A DNA stretch of 64,000 nucleotides from Ottowia testudinis (GTDB taxonomy: Bacteria; Pseudomonadota; Gammaproteobacteria; Burkholderiales; Burkholderiaceae_C), in the NCBI RefSeq assembly GCF_017498525.1, contig NZ_CP071796.1, positions 2,852,001 through 2,916,000 on the forward strand, given 5' to 3'. Every line of letters starts with the position of its first letter. Within the stretch, counting starts at the first letter, position 1. Positions 7,031 through 15,960 of this stretch are shown here, in pieces. The notes beneath the pieces are model-generated. The model was given only the letters and a program-made list of their open reading frames with translations. It did not search any database and had not been told where the DNA came from. Made by a program: the position numbers and the translations under genes.

Positions 7031-8563
7031 ATGGTCGTGATGAATGAATCTAGAAATAAAATCGCTTTGACTGCAGTATGTCTTTCTGCAGTCATGCTGG
7101 GACTGGAAATAACGAGTATCCCCTCGATTCTGCCCACCCTGGAAAAGGTATTGCCTGCGAATTTCAGGCAACTCCAGTGGATCATGAACGCCTACACCAT
7201 CGCAATGTGCTCAGTGCTCGTTGCCATGGGGGCACTCGCGGATCGATTTGGCCGAAAGAGGGTTTTTCTGGTCAGCATCGTGGTGTTCGGCATCGCATCC
7301 CTCATATGCGGACTTGCGAACAGTTCAACTCTACTTATTACTGCGCGCTTCCTTCAAGGTCTGAGTGCAGCGGGCATGCTTGCCTGTCAGGTGGCGATTT
7401 TGTCGCATCAATTTCAAGGTGGGCCCGAACGAGGGAGTGCCTTTGCCTGGTGGGGTATTGTTTTCGGCTTGGGGCTGGGGTTCGGCCCTATTGTCGGCGG
7501 CTCCATTGTCGCGGTTTCCAGTTGGAATTGGGTTTTCCTGATTCACGTGATCATCGGCATGGCGACGTTCGCCTTTGCCAAGCGAGGTGTCGAGGAATCG
7601 TCGGACCCGCATGCCATTCGCATCGACATCGGCGGCATGATCACCCTGTCCTTGGCGGTTTTCGCGCTGGTCTACCTGATTACTATGGGCCGGGAAATCG
7701 GTTTGAGTGGTCCCGTGGCGATCGTTATTGGGCTGGCCGGTGTGGCGAGTGCGCTCTTGTTTCTATTCATCGAGACGCGCGTGGCGCGGCCCATGTTTGA
7801 TTTCAAGGCATTCAAAATCAGGAGTTTCTCAGGTGCGTTGATTGGGGCTGCCGGGATGAATTTCAGCTTTTGGCCGTTCATCATCTATTTCCCAATTTAT
7901 CTTCAGTCCGTTCTTCAATACAGCAGCATTGCGGCTGGTGCAACGGTCATGGCCTATACCTTGCCGACCATCGTCATGCCGCCTGCTGCCGAGAAGCTGC
8001 TGGCCAAACGTGGCCCTGGCTTCGTCATTCCTCTGGGGCTTTTCTGCATTGCGGCCGGGTTCATTGCGATGCGGTTCGTGGTTGCTACGGAATATGCGAG
8101 TTGGGCAACGCTGCTGCCCGGTTGCATCCTGGCGGGTATCGGACTCGGGTTGACCAACACGCCCGTCACCAATACAGCCACTGGCTCGCTTCCTCCGGAA
8201 CGCGCCGGCATGGCATCCGGGATGGAGTTCAGTGCACGCATGATTTCCCTGGCCGTAAATATCGCTGTGATGGGCTTCGTATTGGTGACAGCAGTTTCCA
8301 AGGAAATTTATCGGCTGCTTGCGGACAAAGCCACTGCGGAAAACCTGCGCCAGGCCGCCGATGGTGTCGCTGCAGGAAATATCAGCGTAGCGGAGTCAAT
8401 CGGTCTTTCTGCCGATTCAGCGCGGGAGGCGTTGACACATGGCATTGGCTGGGTCATGACCTACGGCGGCACCTCCGCATGCATCTTGGGCATGCTGGCT
8501 TTGCTCACTTTTGGAAAGCAGCGCAAGTCCATTGATGAAAAGGATCCGCTATCCGCGACCTGA
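7031..8563 (+). CDS. MFS drug/metabolite exporter, DHA2 (14-TM) family
   Basis: This 510-residue hydrophobic protein has the 14-helix DHA2 pattern (QacA/EmrB relatives). The motif-A loop GALADRFGRKRVF is near residue 75, a WIMNAYTIAMC stretch is in TM2, and a motif-C-like GIVFGLGLGFGPIVGG follows. It should use proton motive force to export a small molecule. As first gene of the biosynthetic operon it is the natural exporter and self-resistance factor for the product. Mmr of the methylenomycin cluster is a family precedent. The start could also be the ATG at 7040; neither has a strong ribosome site. Confidence 0.88.
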   Translation: MVVMNESRNKIALTAVCLSAVMLGLEITSIPSILPTLEKVLPANFRQLQWIMNAYTIAMCSVLVAMGALADRFGRKRVFLVSIVVFGIASLICGLANSSTLLITARFLQGLSAAGMLACQVAILSHQFQGGPERGSAFAWWGIVFGLGLGFGPIVGGSIVAVSSWNWVFLIHVIIGMATFAFAKRGVEESSDPHAIRIDIGGMITLSLAVFALVYLITMGREIGLSGPVAIVIGLAGVASALLFLFIETRVARPMFDFKAFKIRSFSGALIGAAGMNFSFWPFIIYFPIYLQSVLQYSSIAAGATVMAYTLPTIVMPPAAEKLLAKRGPGFVIPLGLFCIAAGFIAMRFVVATEYASWATLLPGCILAGIGLGLTNTPVTNTATGSLPPERAGMASGMEFSARMISLAVNIAVMGFVLVTAVSKEIYRLLADKATAENLRQAADGVAAGNISVAESIGLSADSAREALTHGIGWVMTYGGTSACILGMLALLTFGKQRKSIDEKDPLSAT

Positions 8564-8626
8564 TGGATGGAAAAATAATAAGAAGCAAAACCGAAATGGA
8601 TACCTATTTTATATGGAGAAACGGTC

Positions 8627-8869
8627 ATGAAAATGGACATGGAAACACTGAAAGAGAAGTTGGCGAATATTCTGGAGGTCGATATGACCTCCTTGAGTGG
8701 CAGCACATTGCTGAGTGAACAGGAGCAATGGGACTCGTTCGCCGCACTCTCGGTAGTAGCCTTGATTACCGAGTACACAGGAAAGCAAATCACCGTCAAG
8801 AAAATGGAAGACATTTCCACGATTGATGATCTTTTGCGCCTTTTCAATGATACGAAGACGGAAATCTGA
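8627..8869 (+). CDS. Free-standing acyl carrier protein, ACP1
   Basis: This 80-residue acidic protein has the carrier fold. The phosphopantetheine attachment site is Ser37 in EQWDSFAAL. GGAG stands before the ATG. Its stop codon overlaps the next gene's ATG by one base (TGATG), which couples it to the ketosynthase that presumably uses it. The motif WDSF instead of the usual DSL marks it as a specialised carrier rather than the housekeeping AcpP. Activation is probably by the phosphopantetheinyl transferase at 16002. The acyl group it carries is unknown. Confidence 0.82.
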   Translation: MKMDMETLKEKLANILEVDMTSLSGSTLLSEQEQWDSFAALSVVALITEYTGKQITVKKMEDISTIDDLLRLFNDTKTEI

Positions 8870-9900
8870 TGCCCAAACGACAAATTGTGGGCATCGATAT
8901 TTCCGCGATTGCCTCTGCCCTTCCATCTGGCATCGCCGACACTGGATTCTTTGCACAGCTCTACGGGGAGAAAGAGGTCGCCCGGGTGGTGCGCGGCACG
9001 GGCATCCGTTCGGTCCGATGCGCGGATGGACTCACGACAACCGAGCTGGTGCATGCCGCAGCGGAGCACCTCCTGGCTGACTATCCCATCGACAGAAGCG
9101 CGATCGACGGTCTCGTGGTCGTGACGCAGACACCTGATACGTGGAGCCCTGGCACGGCTTTCGCGATCCATCACCTGCTCGAACTCGACGAGAACTGTTT
9201 CGTCGTGGACATCAATGCGGGATGTTCGGGCTATGTCAACGGACTCATCCAGGCGGCGTCGTTGATCGCCTCAGGTGCCTGCTCGAACGTGCTGCTGTGC
9301 ACGGGCGATGTGAATACCCGGCTGGTCGATGACCGAGAGCATCAGGTGCGGATGCTGTTTGGTGACGCCGCGACCGCCACGCTGCTCAGGCCGGGTGCCA
9401 AGTCGTTGCAGTTCATCTATGGCGCTGACGGCAGCGGGCGCGGCTCGTTGGGTGTTCCGTTGACCTACGGGAAAGCTGACAACGTATCGGCCACCGTCCA
9501 TAGCCTAAAGATGGACGGCGCGGCGGTGATGAGCTTTGCGCTTCACCGCGTTCCTCAGGCCATTCATGCGCTGCTTGATGAAATGGGCCTTGCTAAAGAT
9601 GACGTGAATCTGTTTGCGCTGCACCAGCCCAATGAATTCATCGTCAATTACCTCAGAAACGGCCTGAACGTAGAAAAGAACATCATCCCGGTGGATGTCG
9701 ATGGCATTGGCAACACCAACTCCAGTTCCATTCCGTTGCTGCTGTCTCGCCGAGATTGGGGCGAAAAGGCGAATCGCCGTCACATTGTTCTATCGGGATT
9801 CGGCGTTGGACTGTCTTGGAATGCACTGCACCTGGATCTCTCGGAGACAAAAATCGTCAGACCTGTGGTGGTGAACAGCGACTCTTCGGGTGGCAACTGA
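8869..9900 (+). CDS. FabH-like 3-oxoacyl-ACP synthase III (KAS III)
   Basis: The 343-residue thiolase-fold protein carries the full KAS III catalytic triad: Cys119 in INAGCSGYV, His252 in ALHQPN and Asn282 in GNTNSS. Such enzymes condense a CoA- or ACP-bound starter with malonyl-ACP, or transfer acyl groups. With one-base coupling to ACP1 it probably performs the single carbon-carbon bond formation of the pathway. MmyC in methylenomycin biosynthesis is a FabH-like precedent. A decarboxylative role is supported by the intact triad; an acyltransferase role (CerJ type) cannot be excluded. Confidence 0.85.
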   Translation: MPKRQIVGIDISAIASALPSGIADTGFFAQLYGEKEVARVVRGTGIRSVRCADGLTTTELVHAAAEHLLADYPIDRSAIDGLVVVTQTPDTWSPGTAFAIHHLLELDENCFVVDINAGCSGYVNGLIQAASLIASGACSNVLLCTGDVNTRLVDDREHQVRMLFGDAATATLLRPGAKSLQFIYGADGSGRGSLGVPLTYGKADNVSATVHSLKMDGAAVMSFALHRVPQAIHALLDEMGLAKDDVNLFALHQPNEFIVNYLRNGLNVEKNIIPVDVDGIGNTNSSSIPLLLSRRDWGEKANRRHIVLSGFGVGLSWNALHLDLSETKIVRPVVVNSDSSGGN

Positions 9901-9970
9901 TATTTCAATAGTCAAAAAAAGCAACTGAATAACTTCAGGAATTATTCAAAAATTCAAGAGCAGGAACATT

Positions 9971-11812
9971 ATGTGTGGCATTGCAGGATGGGTGGATTTC
10001 GACGCGGATGTATCACGTCAGCGCGCAATTCTGGAGACTATGACCGATTCCCTGACCCACCGCGGTCCGGATGCGCGGGGCATTTGGTTCGATGGTCATG
10101 CCGCCCTGGGGCATCGGCGACTGTCCATCATCGACCTGGAGCATGGGGCCCAGCCCATGACGGTGACAGGGCCGTCCGAGCAGCCGCTGGTCCTGTCGTT
10201 CTGTGGCGAAATCTACAACTTTAAGGAACTGCGCTCCGAACTCATGCAGTTGGGGCACACGTTCAGAACGCGCAGCGATACCGAAGTGCTGCTACGCGGG
10301 TATGCCCAATGGCATGACGATGTGGCACAGCGCCTGAACGGCATGTATGCCGTAGCCATTTGGGACGCGGCTCAGAAAAAGTTGGTTCTGATTCGAGATC
10401 GCCTGGGCGTGAAGCCACTCTACTATTGCGCGATCGGCAGGCGTCTGGTGTTCGCGTCTGAGCCCAAGGCGCTCTTCCATCACCCATCGGTCCGGCCACA
10501 GATTTCCGCTGCCGGGTTTCGCGAGTTGCTGGATATGGTCAAAACGCCGGAGCTGACCATCTACGACAACATCTGGGAAGTTCGTCCGGGAGGCACCGTT
10601 CATTTCGACGCGCAGGGCTTGAAGAAGAGCACCTACTGGAAGCTTCAAGCCATGCCTCACCGTGACGACCTGCCCACGACCATCGAAACGGTTCGTGCGC
10701 TGCTCACCGACACCGTCGGGAGGCAAATTGTTTCCGACGTCCCGATCTGTACGCTGCTGTCGGGCGGCCTTGATTCGTCCGCGGTCACGGCCATTGCGGC
10801 ACAGCGGCTGGGTGATGAAGTCCTGTCGTCCTACTCAGTTGACTTTCGTCACAACGTGGACGCATTCACAGCGGATGGAGTGCGCGGCACGCCGGACGCA
10901 CCCTTTGCGAGGGCGCTCGCCGAACATGCGAGGACGCGCCACGTTGAGCTGCTGTTGAGCAGCGATCAAATGCTGGACGCTGATGTGCGCAGCGCAGTGC
11001 TGCAAGCTGTCGATGCGCCGCCCGCCTATTGGGGCGATATGTGGCCATCGCTGTATTTGCTGTTTCGTGCGCTGTCCGAGCATTCCCGTGTGGCGCTGTC
11101 GGGCGAGGCGGCCGACGAGGTGTTTGGAGGATACCAGTGGTTCAGGAATCCGGCCGCGATTTCGGCCCGCACTTTCCCGTGGCTGACAGCTGGTTCCTCG
11201 CGGTACTTCGGCGGAACGCAATTGCTGGCTCCTGACTTTCTCGCCTCGCTTGAGCGCGAAGAGTATCGCGCTGCCCGGTATGAGGAGGCGTTGCGCGATG
11301 TGCCAGTGCTCGAAGGTGAGGCTCAAGACGACCGTCAGATGCGGGAGATTTCGTACCTTGCGATCACGCGCTTCCTGCCCACGCTCCTCGATCGCAATGA
11401 CCGCATGAGCATGGCGGTCGGCTTGGAGGTGCGCGTTCCATTCTGCGACCACCGATTGGTCGACTACGTTTTCAATGTTCCGTGGCAGATGAAGTCGTTC
11501 GACGGACGGGAGAAGAGCCTGCTCCGGGAGGCCGTTCGCCCACTCCTGCCGGACAGCGTTGCCAACCGCCTGAAAACGCCGTATCCGGCCACACAGGACG
11601 GGGCCTATGAGTGTGGCCTGCGCAATGAATTGGCTGAGGTCCTGGCTGATTCCTCCGCGCCCGTGCATGACCTTCTGGACACCAGCAAGGCGCAGGCGCT
11701 GCTGCGTCGATCCTCAACAGCCGTCAGCCAACCCTACAACCGGGGAAGCCTGGAAATGGTTCTGTGGATGAACCGCTGGCTGAAGAAATACCAAGTGAGC
11801 GTCGCTCTGTAA
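9971..11812 (+). CDS. AsnB-type glutamine-dependent amidotransferase
   Basis: This 613-residue two-domain enzyme has an N-terminal Ntn glutaminase with nucleophile Cys2 (MCGIAG) and LTHRGPD near residue 28, followed by a synthetase domain with the PP-loop SGGLDSS (264-270). The family adenylates a carboxylate and amidates it with glutamine-derived ammonia. In the cluster it is more likely to amidate a carrier-bound or free acid than aspartate: OxyD (oxytetracycline) and glutarimide-type amidotransferases are precedents for malonamyl starters. The glutaminase oxyanion motif reads FCGEIYN with Cys78, where E. coli AsnB has Asn74; some actinobacterial relatives have Ser there. Confidence 0.85.
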   Translation: MCGIAGWVDFDADVSRQRAILETMTDSLTHRGPDARGIWFDGHAALGHRRLSIIDLEHGAQPMTVTGPSEQPLVLSFCGEIYNFKELRSELMQLGHTFRTRSDTEVLLRGYAQWHDDVAQRLNGMYAVAIWDAAQKKLVLIRDRLGVKPLYYCAIGRRLVFASEPKALFHHPSVRPQISAAGFRELLDMVKTPELTIYDNIWEVRPGGTVHFDAQGLKKSTYWKLQAMPHRDDLPTTIETVRALLTDTVGRQIVSDVPICTLLSGGLDSSAVTAIAAQRLGDEVLSSYSVDFRHNVDAFTADGVRGTPDAPFARALAEHARTRHVELLLSSDQMLDADVRSAVLQAVDAPPAYWGDMWPSLYLLFRALSEHSRVALSGEAADEVFGGYQWFRNPAAISARTFPWLTAGSSRYFGGTQLLAPDFLASLEREEYRAARYEEALRDVPVLEGEAQDDRQMREISYLAITRFLPTLLDRNDRMSMAVGLEVRVPFCDHRLVDYVFNVPWQMKSFDGREKSLLREAVRPLLPDSVANRLKTPYPATQDGAYECGLRNELAEVLADSSAPVHDLLDTSKAQALLRRSSTAVSQPYNRGSLEMVLWMNRWLKKYQVSVAL

Positions 11813-11823
11813 AAGGACTTGTG

Positions 11824-12924
11824 ATGACTGACATTTTGCCAAAACTGCTACACAAGAACTCTGCGGATGACGTGCTGCTGGCGAACCCTCGGCCCGTGTT
11901 GCCGACCTATATCGGCGCACAGTCCGCTGCCGCGATCAACGGCGCCCAGCATGGGATCGCCCAGCTGTACAAGCGGCAGGCGTGCGGTGGATACCTTCTG
12001 AATCATCCACCCCTGGATCGTACCTATGCAGGCATTCCGTTTTCCCAGCTGATGGACACTGCGGCCAGCAGGTTGGCCAGAGGCGTTCCGCACCAGGTGA
12101 TGGCGCAGTTGTGGCCCTCCTGTCGTATGGACGAGATTCAGGAAAGCCGGTCGCAGGACACACTGGTCGAAGAGTTTCTGGCGCGGTGCTTGATCCCTCG
12201 TCGGTCCTCCAGCTTCAGTTTCATTAACCAGGCTGATCACTACTTCTTCTACCGCAAGCCGCACGAACATGTGCCGGGCATCATGCTGCTGGAGGCGGCC
12301 CGACAGACCATCTATTACCAACTCTATACGCATTCTGCACATAAGTTGGGTGATGTCACGGTCAGCCTCAGCGAGCTGAACTCCAAGTTCCAAGCATACG
12401 CGGAACTCATGTATCCCATCGAGATCGTGGTCGACGATTTGACCGAGGGAGACTCGCTTCGTCCCCGGGTGGTGCGCTACGTCAGTTCGTTTTTCCAGCG
12501 AGGGGCGTTGATCGCGGAGATTGAGTCGGTGGCGCCTGTCGTTGGACTGGACAAGTTCAAGGCGGCGAGGAACGCGTGCCTGCTGCACGATGAACGATTC
12601 GAGCCGCTCGCCAATGCGCCTGTGGTGACACTGTTCACGGCGGGTGGCAAGCAGGAGATTGTTCGTCTCAAGGAAGTAGGCAGCAGCTCGTGCGTGATGT
12701 CGCTGCCCAAGGTGGAAGACGCGAACCAGGGTGAATTGACCCTGCTTTACGAGGGGAACATCTGCTTTCACACCAAGATCAAGCGCGTGTCCGTTCAGAG
12801 CAGCAGTACCGCCTGGTCTTTCGCCGATACCAGTTACCGCCAGTTGGAGAACTTGAAGGAAATCATCAAGCGAGGTTTCGTTCAGGTGGCGTCGCGCAAC
12901 CCATCCGCAGCGATGGGAGTGTGA
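11824..12924 (+). CDS. AfsA-like hotdog-fold enzyme (gamma-butyrolactone synthase family)
   Basis: The product has 366 residues. The diagnostic AfsA segment lies at residues 138-161 (DHYFFYRKPHEHVPG, then LLEAARQ). AfsA-family enzymes join a beta-ketoacyl chain to dihydroxyacetone phosphate or a related ketose and start butenolide formation. MmyD of methylenomycin biosynthesis belongs here. The protein is longer than AfsA (about 300). Its last 100 residues form an extra beta-rich region of unclear fold, with vague resemblance to PilZ. The ATG at 11824 with AAAGGA upstream is chosen over one inside asnB. The substrate is unknown; the family call is good. Confidence 0.78.
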   Translation: MTDILPKLLHKNSADDVLLANPRPVLPTYIGAQSAAAINGAQHGIAQLYKRQACGGYLLNHPPLDRTYAGIPFSQLMDTAASRLARGVPHQVMAQLWPSCRMDEIQESRSQDTLVEEFLARCLIPRRSSSFSFINQADHYFFYRKPHEHVPGIMLLEAARQTIYYQLYTHSAHKLGDVTVSLSELNSKFQAYAELMYPIEIVVDDLTEGDSLRPRVVRYVSSFFQRGALIAEIESVAPVVGLDKFKAARNACLLHDERFEPLANAPVVTLFTAGGKQEIVRLKEVGSSSCVMSLPKVEDANQGELTLLYEGNICFHTKIKRVSVQSSSTAWSFADTSYRQLENLKEIIKRGFVQVASRNPSAAMGV

Positions 12925-12925
12925 G

Positions 12926-14047
12926 ATGGGGAGCTTTGCCAACCTTCTCACGCCGATCAGGTTCGGGACTGCAATGGATTGTACCAACCGGCTCTATTTC
13001 TCCTCGGTCGGGTTCGACGTGTGCGATGAGGTCGGGCGTCCTCTGCCTGCCTTCTTCGACATCTACGAATCCATCATTGAGGGCGGCTGCGGCTTCGGCT
13101 TTCTGGGCAATGCGTCCATCGACCCTCAGTCCCAATACACGGACCGAGGCCTGAAGCTGGTCTCCAGGGAACATGCGGAGGATCTGCGTCCGCTAATCGC
13201 ATTGGCCAGGGGCAAGCAGCGTCCGCTCGTGGTCCAGCTGCAGCATTATGGCGTCCCGGGCGTCGACTCTGAACCTGACGCATCCCGGCCGAAGGGCGAC
13301 GTCACGGCGGCATCCGATGCGCAGATTGAAGGCTACATCGCCCAATTTTGTGACGCGGCCAGACTGGCGATGGGCATTGGCGCACAGGCGATCCAGATTC
13401 ACGCAGCCAACGGCTATTTGCTCAGCAGCTTCCTCTCCCCGAGGACCAATCGCCGACGCGACCGCTGGGGCGGAAGCCCGCTGAAACGAGCTGAGCTGTT
13501 GCTGGAAATCCTACGGCGCATTCGCGCTCTGGTGGCCGGGAGGATGGCGGTCTTCGTTCGGCTGCAAGTCGATGACGGGTTGGGAGACGGCGGCTTGCAC
13601 GTTGAACTCCTAGACGAGGTGATCGGCGCCATCGAAAGTGTTGGGGCCGACGCGATCACGTGTGCCACAGGCGTGGCAGAGACGTTCGGCAAATTCCTCA
13701 GTGAGCGCGACTACACGGTGGGCGTCACCAGTGCCGCAGCGCGGTTTCTGAAGGCGCGGACCAGGCTGCCCATTGGCTTTGCCGCCAACCTGGACAGCCT
13801 ATCGTTCGCCGAAAGGCTCATCGGCGATGGAACTGCGGATTTCGTGGGCTTCGGGCGTGCCATCGTCGCCGACCACCAGTTCCCCAACAAGGAGCTGGCG
13901 AATCGATTGGAGGCAGTGAATCGCTGCCGATGGGATTCGTACTGTCTGCGAGACAAGAAGGAACCTCTCGCTTCTCGTGTCTATTGCTGCGTTAACGAGG
14001 CCTACCTCAGGCCGCAGCACATTCAAGCCATTTATCAGGAGAAATGA
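12926..14047 (+). CDS. Old Yellow Enzyme-type FMN ene-reductase
   Basis: The product is a 373-residue TIM-barrel flavoprotein. Residues 156-177 contain IHAANGYLLSSFLSPRTN, with His159, Asn162 and Tyr164 matching the substrate-binding and proton-donor triad of OYE1 (H191, N194, Y196). It lacks the FAD/NAD domains of 2,4-dienoyl-CoA reductases. A Cys-containing tail (YCLRDK, VYCCVN) does not fit their iron-sulphur motif. It probably reduces, or in reverse forms, an activated C=C bond in a butenolide or enone intermediate. It begins one base after the AfsA-like stop and overlaps the next gene. Confidence 0.82.
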   Translation: MGSFANLLTPIRFGTAMDCTNRLYFSSVGFDVCDEVGRPLPAFFDIYESIIEGGCGFGFLGNASIDPQSQYTDRGLKLVSREHAEDLRPLIALARGKQRPLVVQLQHYGVPGVDSEPDASRPKGDVTAASDAQIEGYIAQFCDAARLAMGIGAQAIQIHAANGYLLSSFLSPRTNRRRDRWGGSPLKRAELLLEILRRIRALVAGRMAVFVRLQVDDGLGDGGLHVELLDEVIGAIESVGADAITCATGVAETFGKFLSERDYTVGVTSAAARFLKARTRLPIGFAANLDSLSFAERLIGDGTADFVGFGRAIVADHQFPNKELANRLEAVNRCRWDSYCLRDKKEPLASRVYCCVNEAYLRPQHIQAIYQEK

Positions 14048-14820
14048 TCATGATGTTCAACGGAAAAATTGCGCTGGTGTCAGGCGGTACGCGCGGGATC
14101 GGCTTCAACGTCGCCAAGCGGCTGGTCGAGGAAGGCGCCTATTGCTATATCACAGGGCGCGATGAGGAGCATGGCCGCAATGCGCAGGAGGCCTTGGGAA
14201 AATCATCATCCTATGTCGCCGTGGACGTCATGGATGAGGCCGGTGTGGCAGGCCTCTTCGCCACCATCGAGAAGCAACACGGACGGCTGGATCTGGCCGT
14301 GAACAACGCGGGTGTCACTACCAGCCGGGCGCTGGTGCGCGACTTGAATCTCCCGGAGTGGCGGCGGGTGCTGGACATCAATCTGGTGGGGCCGCTGTTG
14401 CTGATGTCGCACGAGATCAAGCTTATGTCTCGCGATGTGGGCGCTTCTATCGTCAACGTGTCCTCCTGCGGAGGCGTGCTGGGCCAGCCGCGCCAAAGCG
14501 CCTACTCGACGAGTAAGGCTGCATTGAACATGTTGACCCAGGTCGCGGCTGTGGAGTGCGCCAACCCGGCATCTGGTCACAACGTAGTGCGCATCAACGC
14601 AGTATGCCCCGGCCCGACCTTGGGAGGCATGAACACGGACGAGCGGTTGCGAGCGAACCCTGCATCGACCGAGGAAAAGATCCAGTCGACGGCCATGAAG
14701 CGCTTTGCCAAGCCGGAGGAAATTTCCGCTGCCGTGATTTGGCTGCTTAGCGAGCAGGCGTCGTATGTCACTGGAACGCTGTTGTCCGTGGATGGAGGCT
14801 TCTCCGCTGGGAAGTTCTGA
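14044..14820 (+). CDS. Short-chain dehydrogenase/reductase 1 (FabG-like)
   Basis: This 258-residue classical SDR has the cofactor motif SGGTRGIG (13-20), NNAG (87-90) and the active-site YSTSK (Tyr154, Lys158). The C-terminal YVTGTLLSVDGG is typical of FabG relatives that reduce a beta-keto group with NADPH. It overlaps the OYE gene by ATGA; alternative ATGs lie 6 and 9 bases downstream. In the pathway it could reduce the beta-ketoacyl-ACP made by the KAS III or a later ring ketone. Confidence 0.82.
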   Translation: MIMMFNGKIALVSGGTRGIGFNVAKRLVEEGAYCYITGRDEEHGRNAQEALGKSSSYVAVDVMDEAGVAGLFATIEKQHGRLDLAVNNAGVTTSRALVRDLNLPEWRRVLDINLVGPLLLMSHEIKLMSRDVGASIVNVSSCGGVLGQPRQSAYSTSKAALNMLTQVAAVECANPASGHNVVRINAVCPGPTLGGMNTDERLRANPASTEEKIQSTAMKRFAKPEEISAAVIWLLSEQASYVTGTLLSVDGGFSAGKF

Positions 14821-14857
14821 AACGCGCCGATCAAAGTGCTGCTGGCAAGAGGTGCGG

Positions 14858-15631
14858 ATGTCGAACGTCTTTATTTCGGGGGTGAGTGATGGGATCGGCT
14901 TCGCCCTCGCAAAGCTCTATCTGGACAAGGGATGGACCGTCTACGGAATATCCCGGCGGTGTCCCGAGCCGCTTCGCGCGCATGAGCGATTCGTGTTCAA
15001 GTCAATCGACTTGGCGATGCCACTCGACGAGGGGCATTTTCTCAAGGATGAGTTTTCGCCGATTGGCACGGACGGCATTCGAGTCGCCTATCTGAATGCG
15101 GGCATCTCCGGTAACGCACCCTTGTCGGCGAAAGAGGCCTCCGTTCAGGAGGTTCAACGTGTTCTCCAGGTCAACGCGCTGTCCAACAAGATCCTTCTTG
15201 ATTTCCTGCTGGCATTGGACAAGCGGCCCGAGGTCATTGTGGCGTCCGCGTCGATTGCAGGTGTGCGCTTCAGAGCGGGAATGCTGTCGTACAGCATGTC
15301 GAAGGCTGCGTTGATCGCGCTGTGCGGCGTGTATGCCAAGGAATATCCAGAGGTCTTCTTTGCGGTGCTCGGACTCTGCAATGTCGATACACACCTTTCC
15401 CGCGAGATCGTCCATGGGCAGAGAGTTCATCAGTTTCCCGATCACGTCGCTTTGCGGGAGAGGTTTCAAACGCCTGGATATGTGGTGCAACCGGAAGAGC
15501 GCGCCCGCCAATTAATTGAAATCGCGCTCCAGCCTCATGCTGGAGGCTTGGAGAGCGGCCAATACTTGGATATCAGAGAGTTGCTGTCACGGGTCACATT
15601 GAATAGTGACTCATTTTCAATCAATGAATGA
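14858..15631 (+). CDS. Short-chain dehydrogenase/reductase 2
   Basis: This 257-residue SDR is only distantly like its neighbour. It has SGVSDGIG (7-14), NAG (80-82), VASASIAG and the active-site YSMSK (Tyr145, Lys149). The start at 14858 is chosen because AGAGG precedes it and the Rossmann motif then sits at the N-terminus; an upstream in-frame ATG would lie inside SDR1. The C-terminal half lacks the family's VDGG ending and may bind an unusual substrate. Two divergent SDRs in one operon imply two separate carbonyl or alcohol redox steps. Confidence 0.8.
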   Translation: MSNVFISGVSDGIGFALAKLYLDKGWTVYGISRRCPEPLRAHERFVFKSIDLAMPLDEGHFLKDEFSPIGTDGIRVAYLNAGISGNAPLSAKEASVQEVQRVLQVNALSNKILLDFLLALDKRPEVIVASASIAGVRFRAGMLSYSMSKAALIALCGVYAKEYPEVFFAVLGLCNVDTHLSREIVHGQRVHQFPDHVALRERFQTPGYVVQPEERARQLIEIALQPHAGGLESGQYLDIRELLSRVTLNSDSFSINE

Positions 15632-15639
15632 GAGGAATC

Positions 15640-15948
15640 ATGATGACGAGTGAGGAAATTAAAAGCATTCTTGTTGCTGCTATCAAGGATCAAGATCAAT
15701 TTTTGGATCGACCCGTTGACCTGTCGGAGGGGGATCGTGCGCTTCTTTATACGGACGACGGACCGCTGGATTCGTTAAGTCTTGTGACCATCATCGCTGA
15801 CGTGGAGAAGAAATTGCTGGAAGTTTACGGCAAAAAGGTTCAGCTTGCCAATGAACGGGATCTTTCTACTCAGGATTCACCTTTCCGGACTTTTGGGCAG
15901 ATGATTTCTTTCATTAATATCCGGCTTACGGACACAGTACTGGTTTAA
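15640..15948 (+). CDS. Second free-standing carrier protein, ACP2
   Basis: The product has 102 residues with the phosphopantetheine site Ser45 in GPLDSLSLV, the standard DSL motif. It is larger than ACP1 and has an acidic insert before the site. AGAGGA stands upstream; either of two adjacent ATGs (15640 or 15643) may be used. Codon use here is noticeably AT-rich compared with the ICE backbone. Two carriers in a short pathway suggest separate pools, for example a malonamyl starter on one and the beta-ketoacyl chain on the other. That assignment is inference. Confidence 0.78.
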   Translation: MMTSEEIKSILVAAIKDQDQFLDRPVDLSEGDRALLYTDDGPLDSLSLVTIIADVEKKLLEVYGKKVQLANERDLSTQDSPFRTFGQMISFINIRLTDTVLV

Positions 15949-15960
15949 CCGCCCGAGCCC

